Shown here piece after piece: positions 1-7,934 of a stretch of 36,320 nt of DNA. The notes beneath the pieces were generated by a model. That model saw nothing but the letters and a program-made list of their open reading frames with translations, had not been told where the DNA came from and did no database searches. Origin of the DNA: Pseudomonas sp. PD9R (GTDB taxonomy: Bacteria > Pseudomonadota > Gammaproteobacteria > Pseudomonadales > Pseudomonadaceae); the NCBI RefSeq assembly GCF_019200975.1, contig NZ_JAHTMR010000009.1:231076-267395 (forward strand), written 5' to 3'. Numbering within the stretch: position 1 is the stretch's first letter; every line of letters starts with the position of its first letter. The translations under genes and the position numbers were made by a program.

Positions 1-32
1 CGTCGGCAGCGTCAGATGTGTATAAGAGACAG
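1..32 (+). other. Nextera sequencing adapter left on the contig end
   Basis: These 32 bases match the Illumina Nextera Read-1 adapter minus its first T. Positions 14-32 are the 19-base Tn5 mosaic end AGATGTGTATAAGAGACAG. The sequence is a library artefact, not genome. It also supplies a false GTG start (18) and five false codons to the reading frame that follows. Confidence 0.97.
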
Positions 33-218
33 GACAACGCCCCAATGGAGCGTTTCTTTGGCAGCCTGAAATCAGAGTGGGTTCCAGAAGGCGGCTACAG
101 CTCGGAGCATGAAGCCCGCGTGGATGTGCAGCGTTATGTGATGCGTTACAACAACGTCAGACTCCATAGCTACAACGACTACCGGTCGCCGGTAGCTATG
201 GAGAAACTGGCGGCGTGA
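33..218 (+). pseudogene. IS3-family transposase (OrfB), C-terminal fragment
   Basis: The genuine reading frame starts at base 33 (codon GAC) and ends at the TGA at 216-218; everything before is adapter. The visible 61 residues read DNAPMERFFGSLKSEWV near the start, the conserved block of the rve/DDE integrase core of IS3 OrfB proteins. The Glu of MERFF (codon 48-50) is in the position of the third catalytic acid. The block RYNNVRLHSYNDYRSP near the end is the usual C-terminal 'YN..R.H..L....P' signature. The first two catalytic Asp residues and the whole of OrfA are outside the window. The gene is cut by the contig end, so it cannot be told whether the genomic copy is intact. Confidence 0.9.
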
Positions 219-255
219 AACCTTAACTGGTGTCCAGAATTACTTGACCAGTTCA
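33..255 (+). mobile_element. 3' remnant of an IS3-family insertion sequence
   Basis: The segment holds the last part of an IS3-type transposase, its stop codon at 216-218, then 37 bases ending in the terminal-repeat-like sequence TTGACCAGTTCA at about 255, a TG...CA type end. The left part of the element lies beyond the contig edge, as expected when an assembly breaks in a multicopy IS. The exact right boundary is inferred from the look of IS3 ends, because no target duplication can be tested here. The next recognisable sequence (from about 265) is the 3' region of a group II intron. Confidence 0.75.
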
Positions 256-279
256 GATTTACATCCGCCGTCCTCTCAC

Positions 280-311
280 ACCACCGTACATACGGTTCCG
301 TATACGGCGGT
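280..311 (-). ncRNA. Group II intron domain V hairpin
   Basis: Read on the minus strand, ACCGCCGTA pairs with TACGGTGGT (one G-U pair). A TG bulge follows, then TACG pairs with CGTA around a four-base loop. This 32-base layout is that of domain V, the catalytic core of group II introns. It starts one base after the stop codon of the maturase gene. Confidence 0.75.
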
Positions 312-1733
312 TCAGGCTATGCGGTTAAGCCGGTTTATCGTATCCAGTATCGAGACCAACCCGAGTCGATCCCACAGTTTCTTCGGTAACGCCTGATTCA
401 CATGAGACGCCCCCGAGTTCCACCATGGGCCTCTGCCGTTGAAGGCTGATTTACAGGCGCGCGCTTCGCTAAGCCCCAAGCGCATCAAGTTGCGTGACCT
501 CGTCGAGGGCTGCTTCCATTGGCGCCAGATGACACAGCGCAGCTTACGACGCACCCAACCGTCCAGCTCCTCAAGCGGTCGCTTGCCCTGACTGAGTTTG
601 AAGTAACCCGACCAACCGCGCAGTACAGGGTTTATCCGTTCGATGATATTCGCCATCTTCTGGCCCCGCGCTCCGCGCAGCAAGTCTCTGAGTCGGTCGC
701 GTAAACGACCCAAACTCATTGTCGCCACTCTTAGCCTCGGCTGTTGATGCCAACTCATCCCGTAACCCAAGTAATCACACATCCATGACCTGGCCACTCG
801 GCTCTTTTCCCGGTTCAGCCTCAATTTCAGGCGCTGATTCAGGAAACGCTCGACACCGGCCATCACTCGCTCGCCAGCACGAGGGCTGCGCACGTAGATG
901 TTCGCGTCGTCGGCATAACGCACGAAGCGATGACCCCGCCGTTCCAGCTCGCGGTCGAGTTCGTTGAGCAGGATGTTCGACAGCAACGGCGAGAGCGGGC
1001 CGCCTTGCGGCGTCCCTTCCTGCCGGCGGCTGACGAGTCCGCCTGACATCGTTCCCGCCTCGAGATAACGACGGATCAGCGTAAGGACGCGTTTGTCTTC
1101 GATTTGACGCGCAACATGGGCCATCAGGACATCGTGATTGACCCGATCAAAGAACTTCTCGAGATCAAGCTCCACGCACCAGCGGTGTCCCGCCGCCACA
1201 TGGTCACGGGCGGTTACGATGGCTTGATGAGCGCTTCTGCCCGGACGAAAACCGTAGCTGTAGTCCGAAAACAGGGGGTCGAATATCGGCGTGAGCTGTT
1301 GCAGCAAAGCCTGTTGGATCAGACGATCCACGACGTTGGGAATGCCCAACTGCCGAGTTCCACCTTTGGGTTTGGGGATGTCGACGGCGCGCACACCTTG
1401 CGGCTGGTACTCACCGGCCAGCAGCCGAGTTTTGAGGATCGGCCAATACTGTTTCACGTAGCCTGCCAATTCGGCGACCGTCATGCCATCGGCACCCGGC
1501 GCGCCCTTGTTCCTGACCACACGTTGATACGCACGTCTGAGGTTGGCGGGCGCAAGCACTCGCTCCATCAGCGTGTCCGGCTCCGCGTTCGTCCACGTCA
1601 CAGACGCCGCCGATACCTGTGCGCTGTCAGCCGTCATCCTCGGATTCCGTCCGGGACTCGGAGTAACAGTCTTCTCTGGGAGAAATTTCTGCATTTCGGT
1701 ATTCAACGAGACTTTGACGCCTACTGGCGGCAT
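312..1733 (-). CDS. ltrA: Group II intron reverse transcriptase/maturase
   Basis: This is a 473-residue intron-encoded protein that helps splice the intron and copies it into DNA at new sites. The reverse transcriptase fingers and palm run from about residue 55 to 330. They include the block DYSYGFRPGRSAHQA (158-172), TPQGGPLSPLLSN (241-253) and the catalytic YADD (273-276). A maturase (X) domain follows at about 350-420, with INPVLRGWSGYFKLS. There is no C-terminal HNH endonuclease, as expected for class C introns. The first 50 residues are poorly conserved-looking, so the start could be Met14 or later; no strong ribosome site is visible. The stop codon (314-312) abuts the domain V hairpin. 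The protein looks intact, so it could act in trans even if its own intron cannot splice. Confidence 0.93.
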   Translation of the reverse strand: MPPVGVKVSLNTEMQKFLPEKTVTPSPGRNPRMTADSAQVSAASVTWTNAEPDTLMERVLAPANLRRAYQRVVRNKGAPGADGMTVAELAGYVKQYWPILKTRLLAGEYQPQGVRAVDIPKPKGGTRQLGIPNVVDRLIQQALLQQLTPIFDPLFSDYSYGFRPGRSAHQAIVTARDHVAAGHRWCVELDLEKFFDRVNHDVLMAHVARQIEDKRVLTLIRRYLEAGTMSGGLVSRRQEGTPQGGPLSPLLSNILLNELDRELERRGHRFVRYADDANIYVRSPRAGERVMAGVERFLNQRLKLRLNREKSRVARSWMCDYLGYGMSWHQQPRLRVATMSLGRLRDRLRDLLRGARGQKMANIIERINPVLRGWSGYFKLSQGKRPLEELDGWVRRKLRCVIWRQWKQPSTRSRNLMRLGLSEARACKSAFNGRGPWWNSGASHVNQALPKKLWDRLGLVSILDTINRLNRIA

Positions 1734-2162
1734 AACCTGTTCGGCCCTTGGTGACGCGGTTATTCGTCACTTACTACGGCCTCGGCTGACTTCTGCACGC
1801 TCATCCCGTCGCCTCGCGGCGCTCGGTAGCACACTGGCAAACGCACAGATCTCCCAGGGTAATTCGCGCGACCTTCCTGCTTATGCCTGTCGGATCTACG
1901 TCACAGCGTTCCGTGCAAGTATTGGGCTTTGACGATTATGGCCGTCTTACCCCGCTGCGCCGCCTCATCCGCTTCCTGTTCGTCAGGCCAGCATTTTGCC
2001 TCGGGCTTCCTTCAGATTCGCAGTCACCCACGACACCCTTGCCTCTGGCTAACACTTCCCCTTGCCGGGTGTGTAGAGGACTTTCACCTCCAAGTCACCA
2101 GCGTGGCCACCACAGCCAAACTGGTTGCGCTTACGCGCAACGCGCCATGCCTGGCGCACCAT

Positions 2163-2193
2163 AAAAAAACGCGGCATCTCTGCCGCGTTTTTT
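2163..2193 (-). terminator. Bidirectional intrinsic terminator
   Basis: A perfect seven-pair stem CGCGGCA/TGCCGCG (2170-2176 and 2181-2187) with a four-base loop is flanked by seven A (2163-2169) and six T (2188-2193), so it can end transcripts from either side. It lies 15 bases past the stop of the amine oxidase gene and is the landing site of the group II intron. Confidence 0.93.
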
Positions 2194-2207
2194 CAATCCA
2201 GGACGAC

Positions 2208-3968
2208 TTACTGCGCCTTGGTATCCGTTGCCGGTGTTGCAGCAGGTTTAGCCGCTGGCTTCTTGGCAGGCTCGGCTTTTTTCACGGGTGCCTTGGCCGG
2301 CGCTTTTTTCGCTTCGGTCTTGGCCGCTGGTTTCTTTGCCGCTGGCGCCTTTTTGGCCGGCTCGGCTTTCACCGGTGCAGCCGGTTTCGGCGCTTCGACT
2401 GGCGCGGGTGCAGGTGTCGGCGCTGGCGCAGGGACCGGTGCCGGGGCTACTGGTTCTGGCGCCTTGACCGGTTCCGGTTTCTTGTCGTCATCCGAACCAC
2501 CAAACAGATTGCTGAAGAAGTTGCCCTTCTTCGCCGCCACGGCACCGGCTGCTGCAGCAGTCGCCGCCGCTGGAACCACTTTCTCTGGCTCAAACGACTT
2601 GCCCGCCGCCAGGTCTTCGACCTGATTGGCTGCACGCTGACCAGTGCGCAAGGCGCCTTCCAGAGTGCCTGGGTACAAGGTATCGGTGTGTTCACCCGCA
2701 AAAGTTACACGCTGGATCGGACGCTCCCACAGACGCCAGTACTTGCTGATCTGGCCCGGGCCGAAGGCCAGGTAAGCGCCGCCCATCGAAGGGTCGGTGC
2801 TGTAGCGACGGATTTCATACCCGGTGAAGGCACCACGTGCCTGTGGATAAAACTCGTGCAGGCGAATCAGCACCTGATCGACCATCTGCTTGTCACCAAA
2901 CGCCTGCATCACTCGCGCATTATCGCCGGACAGGTTGATCACCACGTTGGCGCCGCCCTTCAGCGCAGGCTCGATCCACAACATGCCGAGGCCGGCGTTG
3001 CTGTAGATTTCGCCAGACATGCGCGCCTTGCTTTCCCATACAGGGGTTTTGAATTTCAGCATGATCTGGTCGCGCCAACCGTAGTTGGTGCCTTTGATCG
3101 CGGCCTGATGCTGAGCATCCAGCGCCGGGGTCATCTGGATCTTGTTCAGTGCGCGCAACGGCACGGCCAATACGACGTAGTCAGCCTGATAGCCAACGCT
3201 GCCGACTTTGACAGTGACACCGTCCTTGTCCTGGGTGATGGCCGAGACCGGGGAATTGGTCTTGATGACTTTCAACTGCTTGACCAAGGCCTGGGCCAGC
3301 ACCGCGCTGCCACCGACCAAACGCGAAGCACGCAGGTCACGGTCGGAGACGCCACGGTAAACGCGGCTCTGCTGAGCGTAATACAGCAACGATATGCGCG
3401 AAGGCTCATCGTAGCGAGTGCGGATCTGCTGGTTGACCAGTTGGCGCGCGGTGGCTGGCAGGTTCTGTTTGTCGAGCCAGCTGGACACGTTGATCTGATC
3501 CAGGGCGTGCAGCGTGCTGTTAGCCGCCGGGTTCTGCGGGTCATCGATAGAACGCGCCAGGTCATCGAGGGTTTTCTCGTAACGCTTGAGCGCATCGGCG
3601 GTGGCCGGCTGTTTGGTGGCCAGGTCGGCGGCGCTGAAATACTCGCCATCGATCAGGTAGCCAGGGGTCCGCACGAACTCAGGGGCCGGCGTGGTGCTGA
3701 GCTTGAACGTAGAAACGTACTTGTTCAAAACCGGTTGGGTCTTGTCGTTGCCGATCCATTCGCTGGTGGCCATGCCGGAGCGACCGCCCAGGCTCGGTTT
3801 GGCTTCCAGCAGCGTGACCTGCCAGCCCTTGTTCTGCAGCTCGTAAGCGGCAGTCAGGCCAGAAACCCCGCCGCCGATCACGATCGCCGTTTTATCCTTG
3901 GCCAGCGCAGACACGCTGAACAGCCCCAACATCACCAGCGCACAGGCGCGCAGCCAACCAGCAGACAT
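2208..3968 (-). CDS. Secreted FAD-dependent amine oxidase with Lys/Ala/Pro-rich tail
   Basis: This is a 586-residue flavoprotein of the amine oxidase/NAD(P)-binding Rossmann family. A signal peptide (residues 1-23, ending SALA) is followed at once by the dinucleotide motif IVIGGGVSGLTAAYE (29-43) and then LLEAKPSLGGRSGM, the usual FAD contact. The C-terminal FAD motif FAGEHTDTLYPGTLEGA sits near residue 440. The catalytic part ends at about 460. After it comes a low-complexity region: an alanine run, a short FFSNLFGGSDDDKK segment, a Pro/Ala/Val stretch, then about 60 residues of KKAP, AAKK and PAKK repeats like histone H1 or AlgP. The substrate cannot be told. A GGAG lies about 13 bases before the ATG. 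The gene is divergent from bioA and ends at the terminator at 2170. Confidence 0.88.
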   Translation of the reverse strand: MSAGWLRACALVMLGLFSVSALAKDKTAIVIGGGVSGLTAAYELQNKGWQVTLLEAKPSLGGRSGMATSEWIGNDKTQPVLNKYVSTFKLSTTPAPEFVRTPGYLIDGEYFSAADLATKQPATADALKRYEKTLDDLARSIDDPQNPAANSTLHALDQINVSSWLDKQNLPATARQLVNQQIRTRYDEPSRISLLYYAQQSRVYRGVSDRDLRASRLVGGSAVLAQALVKQLKVIKTNSPVSAITQDKDGVTVKVGSVGYQADYVVLAVPLRALNKIQMTPALDAQHQAAIKGTNYGWRDQIMLKFKTPVWESKARMSGEIYSNAGLGMLWIEPALKGGANVVINLSGDNARVMQAFGDKQMVDQVLIRLHEFYPQARGAFTGYEIRRYSTDPSMGGAYLAFGPGQISKYWRLWERPIQRVTFAGEHTDTLYPGTLEGALRTGQRAANQVEDLAAGKSFEPEKVVPAAATAAAAGAVAAKKGNFFSNLFGGSDDDKKPEPVKAPEPVAPAPVPAPAPTPAPAPVEAPKPAAPVKAEPAKKAPAAKKPAAKTEAKKAPAKAPVKKAEPAKKPAAKPAATPATDTKAQ

Positions 3969-4189
3969 TCAGCGAACTCCGGAAATACACGAAAAATTAG
4001 CGGTTTTGCGAGCCAGACGGCTCAAGAACCGCGAAGGATACGTCAGCCTTCAGACGCCCGCCAGCAACGTCTTTCGGCCTATACAAAGTAGCTCAATCCA
4101 CACAATGGGTTGTCCCCGCGCGACGCATTGCATAGGCTTGCGCGATTGTATGTCCGCGCCTGTCACGGACCGCCTCGAGGAGAGTGAAA

Positions 4190-5596
4190 ATGGGCCTGAA
4201 TAAACAGTGGATGGAACGCGATCTCGCGGTGTTGTGGCATCCCTGCACCCAGATGAAAGACCACGAACAACTGCCATTGGTCCCGATCAAGCGCGGTGAA
4301 GGCGTCTGGCTCGAAGACTTTGAAGGCAAGCGCTACCTCGATGCGGTGAGTTCCTGGTGGGTCAACGTATTCGGCCATGCCAACCCGCGCATCAACCAGC
4401 GCATCAAGGATCAGGTCGATCAGCTGGAACACGTGATCCTCGCCGGTTTCAGCCATCAGCCAGTGATCGAGCTGTCCGAGCGCCTGGTGAAGATGACGCC
4501 GGAAGGCCTGACACGGTGCTTCTACGCCGATAACGGCTCGTCCTGCATCGAAGTCGCACTGAAAATGAGCTTTCACTACTGGCTCAACCGCGACCAGCCG
4601 AACAAGAAACGCTTCGTCACCCTGACCAACAGCTACCACGGCGAAACCATGGCGGCGATGTCGGTGGGCGACGTGCCGCTGTTCACCGAAACCTACAAAG
4701 CCCTGCTGCTCGACACCATCAAGGTGCCAAGCCCGGATTGCTACCTGCGCCCCGAAGGCATGAGCTGGGAAGAACATTCGCGCAACATGTTCGCCGCCAT
4801 GGAACAGACCCTGGCCGAGCACCATGACACGGTCGCGGCCGTGATCGTCGAGCCGCTGATCCAGGGCGCCGGCGGCATGCGCATGTACCACCCGGTGTAC
4901 CTCAAGCTGTTGCGCGAAGCCTGTGATCGTTATGGCGTGCACCTGATCCATGACGAAATCGCCGTCGGGTTCGGCCGTACCGGGACGATGTTCGCCTGCG
5001 AGCAAGCGGGCATCCGCCCCGACTTCCTCTGCCTGTCGAAAGCGCTGACCGGTGGTTACTTGCCGCTCGCGGCGGTCCTGACCACGGATGATGTCTACAG
5101 CGCCTTCTACGACGACTACCCGACCCTGCGCGCCTTCCTGCACTCGCACAGCTACACCGGCAACCCGCTGGCCTGCGCGGCGGCGTTGGCGACGCTGGAT
5201 ATCTTCGAAGAAGACAACGTCATCGAGAACAACAAGGCTTTGGCTCAACGCATGGCCTCTTCCACCGCGCATCTGGTCGATCACCCGAACGTGTCCGAAG
5301 TGCGCCAGACCGGCATGGTGCTGGCCATCGAGATGGTCAAGGACAAAGCCACCAAGGAAGCTTACCCGTGGCAGGAACGTCGTGGCCTGAAGGTGTTCCA
5401 GCATGCGCTGGAGCGCGGCGCCCTGCTTCGGCCATTGGGCAGCGTGGTGTATTTCCTGCCGCCGTACGTGGTGACGCCGGAGCAGATCGATTTCCTGGCT
5501 GAAGTGGCCAGTGAAGGCATCGACATCGCCACCCGCGACAGCATCAGCGTGGCGGTGCCGAAGGACTTTCATCCGGGGTTCCGTGATCCGGGCTAA
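4190..5596 (+). CDS. bioA: Adenosylmethionine-8-amino-7-oxononanoate aminotransferase
   Basis: BioA is a cytoplasmic PLP enzyme that moves the amino group of S-adenosylmethionine to KAPA, giving DAPA in biotin synthesis. The 468-residue product is of normal family length. It has the class-III aminotransferase pattern: SSWWVNVFGHANP near residue 54, NGSSCIEVALKMSF (115-128), the PLP-ring aspartate in HDEIAVGFGRTG (Asp255) and the Schiff-base lysine in LSKALTGGYLPLA (Lys284). The WHPCTQMKD segment at the start is typical of BioA. I chose ATG 4190 because GAGGAGA lies six bases before it and the family starts MGLN; an in-frame GTG at 4184 is less likely. It stands alone here, away from bioBFHCD. 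Confidence 0.96.
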   Translation: MGLNKQWMERDLAVLWHPCTQMKDHEQLPLVPIKRGEGVWLEDFEGKRYLDAVSSWWVNVFGHANPRINQRIKDQVDQLEHVILAGFSHQPVIELSERLVKMTPEGLTRCFYADNGSSCIEVALKMSFHYWLNRDQPNKKRFVTLTNSYHGETMAAMSVGDVPLFTETYKALLLDTIKVPSPDCYLRPEGMSWEEHSRNMFAAMEQTLAEHHDTVAAVIVEPLIQGAGGMRMYHPVYLKLLREACDRYGVHLIHDEIAVGFGRTGTMFACEQAGIRPDFLCLSKALTGGYLPLAAVLTTDDVYSAFYDDYPTLRAFLHSHSYTGNPLACAAALATLDIFEEDNVIENNKALAQRMASSTAHLVDHPNVSEVRQTGMVLAIEMVKDKATKEAYPWQERRGLKVFQHALERGALLRPLGSVVYFLPPYVVTPEQIDFLAEVASEGIDIATRDSISVAVPKDFHPGFRDPG

Positions 5597-5634
5597 AGGA
5601 TTTCAATTGAAATTCTGTGGTGTCTGGGCTGCCG

Positions 5635-5728
5635 CCATCGCGGGCAAGCCCGCTCCCACAGCTTCGATGACGTAAACAAATTTTGTGGTCTCCGCCACCC
5701 ATTGTGGGAGCGGGCTTGCCCGCGATGG
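5635..5728. repeat. REPIN, 'CGCGGGCAAGCCCGCTCCCACA' type
   Basis: Two 26-base arms in inverted order (5635-5660 and 5703-5728) are perfect reverse complements, with a 42-base spacer. It fills the gap between bioA and rsmE. Confidence 0.93.
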
Positions 5729-5765
5729 GGCCGCCAGATTTTCACACCTTTTACAGAGACCCCGA

Positions 5766-6485
5766 ATGAGACTGTCCCGCTTCTTTATCGACGCCCCCTT
5801 GAGCATCGGCCAGCACGAACTGCCCGAAGCCCAGGCTCATTACATCAGCCGCGTGCTGCGCATGGCCGAGGGCGATGCGTTGCAACTGTTCGACGGCTCG
5901 GGTCAGGAGTTTCGCGCCACGCTGGCCGAGGTCGGCAAGAAGCGTGTGGCGGTGCAGATCGATGAAAGCTTCGACGGCCAGGTCGAGTCGCCGCTGCAGA
6001 TTCACCTCGGCCAGGGCCTGTCCCGTGGCGAGCGGATGGACTGGGCGATCCAGAAAGCCACTGAATTGGGCGTCACTGAAATCACGCCGATCTTCAGTGA
6101 CCGTTGCGAAGTCCGGCTCAAGGACGAACGCGCCGACAAGCGCCTGCTGCACTGGCGTCAGGTAGCGATCAGCGCGTGCGAGCAATGCGGGCGTTCACGG
6201 GTGCCGATAATTCATCCGCCGCTGCTATTGGCTGATTGGTTGAAGCAGACTGAGGCCGAGTTGAAGCTGGTACTGCATCCAGTGGCCGAGCCGCTGGTCA
6301 GCCATGCGAAACCCGGGACGTTGGCGTTTTTGATTGGCCCGGAAGGTGGGTTATCGGATGCGGAAGTGGATCAGGCCAAGGGCGCTGGTTTTCATGCTGC
6401 GCGCCTTGGACCCCGCGTTTTGCGCACAGAAACCGCGCCGGTGGTTGCCCTGGCGGTGGCTCAGCAGTTGTGGGGTGATTTCTAA
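5766..6485 (+). CDS. rsmE: 16S rRNA (uracil(1498)-N3)-methyltransferase
   Basis: RsmE is a SPOUT-fold enzyme that methylates N3 of U1498 in 16S rRNA with S-adenosylmethionine. The 239-residue product has an N-terminal PUA-like domain (HYISRVLRMAEGD, 25-37) and the C-terminal knotted SAM site, with FLIGPEGGLSDAE (188-200) and LGPRVLRTETAPV (214-226), both hallmarks of the family. ATG 5766 gives the standard N terminus MRLSRFFID. Longer in-frame starts upstream run through the REPIN and are rejected. A weak AGAGAC precedes the start. The gene is bounded by REPINs on both sides. Confidence 0.95.
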   Translation: MRLSRFFIDAPLSIGQHELPEAQAHYISRVLRMAEGDALQLFDGSGQEFRATLAEVGKKRVAVQIDESFDGQVESPLQIHLGQGLSRGERMDWAIQKATELGVTEITPIFSDRCEVRLKDERADKRLLHWRQVAISACEQCGRSRVPIIHPPLLLADWLKQTEAELKLVLHPVAEPLVSHAKPGTLAFLIGPEGGLSDAEVDQAKGAGFHAARLGPRVLRTETAPVVALAVAQQLWGDF

Positions 6486-6490
6486 AAACG

Positions 6491-6567
6491 CAAAAGATCG
6501 CAGCCTTCGGCAGCTCCTACAGGGAACGCATTCCAATGTAGGAGCTGCCGAAGGCTGCGATCTTTTG
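6491..6567. repeat. REPIN, 'GATCGCAGCC' type
   Basis: Two 31-base arms (6491-6521 and 6537-6567) are perfect reverse complements separated by 15 bases. It lies between the convergent ends of rsmE and the D-amino-acid-dehydrogenase-like gene. Confidence 0.95.
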
Positions 6568-6584
6568 TTCTTCAAAAATGGAAT

Positions 6585-7826
6585 TCATGCGGCTCGGTGG
6601 TTGAAGCCAAGCAAGTCGATAGAAGGCTGACGCTGGCCGATCAATTCGCTAAGCAACTGCGCGCTGCCGCACGCCAGGGTAAACCCCAGCGCACCATGGC
6701 CGAGGTTGAGCCACAGGTTGCGATACGCCGTGGCACCCAGCAACGGCACTCCGCTCGGTGTCGCCGGACGCATGCCCGCCCATTCCACGGCTTCGTCATA
6801 GGCACCGGCATAGGGAAAGGTGTCGCGGGCCTGACGCTTGATCAGCGCCAGGCGCTTTGGGTCAATCGCAGGGTCAAAACCAACGATGTCGACCATCGCC
6901 GCGACTCTCAGGTGCTCGCCGATACGGGCGTAGACGATCTTGCGGTCGTAGTCGGTGATGCTCACTTCGGGCGCTCGATGGCTGGGGCCGATCGGCACTG
7001 TCAGGCTGTAACCCTTGAGCGGGTACAGCGGCAAATGCAGACCGGGCAGCGCTAGCAGTGGGCTGCGGTGACCGGCGGCGATCACCAATTGATCGACGGC
7101 CAGCACCTCATCACCCAACTCGATGGCGTTGACGCTGCCGTTCGCGTGGCGAATCCCGGTCACCGCTTGCCCCAGCCTGAATTCGCAGCGGCCAGACGCT
7201 TTCAGTCGCGCGGCCAATAGCTGGCAAAAACCGTGGCAATCGCCGACCTCTTCGTCCGGGGTGTAGATCGCGCCGACAAAGGACGCATCGGCCAGCGCCG
7301 GTTCCAGTTGCGTGCATTCGGCGGGCGACAGCACTTGCTGATGTTGTGGGTCGGCCAAGGCATTGCGCGCGTGCTCGAAGCTGCTGTTCTGACGGAAAGT
7401 CACCAGTTTGCCGTTGCGCCGCCATTGGAAGCCCGCCAGCCCATCGTCCTCTTGCCAACGCTTCAGCGTGTTCTGACTGAGCAGCGCCAGGCGCAGCAAG
7501 TGCGCCGCGTTCTGGCGATTGACCGAACTTCGGCAGGCGGCGAGAAACGAGGCCATCCAGCGCCACTGCGCCGCATCGAATCGCGGGCGCAGCTTCAAGG
7601 GCGAATCGCCGCGCAGCATCCAGCCGATGGCTTGCCATGGCACACCGGCATCGGCCAGTGGTGCCACATAGCGATAGGACAATTGGCCGCCGTTGGCGAA
7701 ACTGGTTTCGCTGCCCAGCGCGTCCCGGAACTCGACCACCGTCACTTCGAAGCCGTCGCGCACCAGCGCATACGCCGTTGCCAGGCCAATCACGCCGCCG
7801 CCGATGATGCACACACGCTGAGCCAT
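6585..7826 (-). CDS. FAD-dependent D-amino-acid dehydrogenase-like oxidoreductase
   Basis: This 413-residue protein of the DAO/DadA family probably oxidises a D-amino acid or related amine to the keto acid. It begins with VCIIGGGVIGLATAYAL, the Rossmann FAD motif, followed by VVEFRDALGSETSFANGGQLSYRY, which is the DadA-type 'ETSFANGGQLS' signature. The C-terminal WAGMRPATPSGVPLLG block is also typical of the family. No signal peptide is visible. It is probably not the catabolic alanine racemase partner DadA itself, since no dadX or Lrp-type regulator is adjacent; instead it is divergent from a LysR gene, which suggests specific substrate control. Substrate unknown. Confidence 0.85.
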   Translation of the reverse strand: MAQRVCIIGGGVIGLATAYALVRDGFEVTVVEFRDALGSETSFANGGQLSYRYVAPLADAGVPWQAIGWMLRGDSPLKLRPRFDAAQWRWMASFLAACRSSVNRQNAAHLLRLALLSQNTLKRWQEDDGLAGFQWRRNGKLVTFRQNSSFEHARNALADPQHQQVLSPAECTQLEPALADASFVGAIYTPDEEVGDCHGFCQLLAARLKASGRCEFRLGQAVTGIRHANGSVNAIELGDEVLAVDQLVIAAGHRSPLLALPGLHLPLYPLKGYSLTVPIGPSHRAPEVSITDYDRKIVYARIGEHLRVAAMVDIVGFDPAIDPKRLALIKRQARDTFPYAGAYDEAVEWAGMRPATPSGVPLLGATAYRNLWLNLGHGALGFTLACGSAQLLSELIGQRQPSIDLLGFNHRAA

Positions 7827-7905
7827 GTCCGTCCTTAAACCGTTGTGAAGACGAGGCCAAGGTTAGGGCCAGGTGACAGGCGCCGGACAATGAATAAAGA
7901 TGCCA

Positions 7906-7925
7906 AACCTATAAACAAAGGTTAT
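7906..7925. promoter_or_regulatory. Candidate LysR operator between the divergent pair
   Basis: The 108-base gap between the two divergent genes holds AACCT-N8-AGGTT (7906-7923) overlapping ATAA-N7-TTAT (7911-7925), which contains the T-N11-A core of LysR-type boxes. It ends nine bases before the proposed LysR start, so it could serve autoregulation and control of the dehydrogenase. Binding is inferred. Confidence 0.4.
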
Positions 7926-7934
7926 GGACTTGCC

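Larger units (their letters stand above)
265..2159 (-). mobile_element. Bacterial group II intron, probably class C
   Basis: On the minus strand the intron begins with the GTGCG consensus at 2159-2155, followed by about 425 bases of structured RNA (domains I to III), the reverse transcriptase gene, then a domain V-like hairpin at 311-280: nine pairs, a two-base TG bulge, a short upper stem and a small loop. It lies in sense orientation a few bases past the terminator hairpin 2170-2187, the known target preference of class C introns. The protein has no HNH endonuclease domain, which also fits class C. The 5' strand of domain VI is visible (GAGAGGACGGCGG, 277-265). The complementary strand and the 3' splice site are not; IS sequence follows instead. 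Confidence 0.85.

Noticed and set aside
1929..4091. A 720-codon plus-strand frame across the amine oxidase gene
   Set aside because: It is antisense to a clear FAD oxidase, has an Arg/His/Trp-rich biased composition and no family motif; the high-GC antisense frame stays open by codon bias.
4093..4329. Small minus-strand frames in the bioA upstream region as a leader peptide or small gene
   Set aside because: They run into bioA antisense, lack a ribosome site and have no protein-like composition.
4163..5572. A 469-codon minus-strand frame over bioA
   Set aside because: Histidine- and valine-rich antisense shadow of bioA with no recognisable domain.
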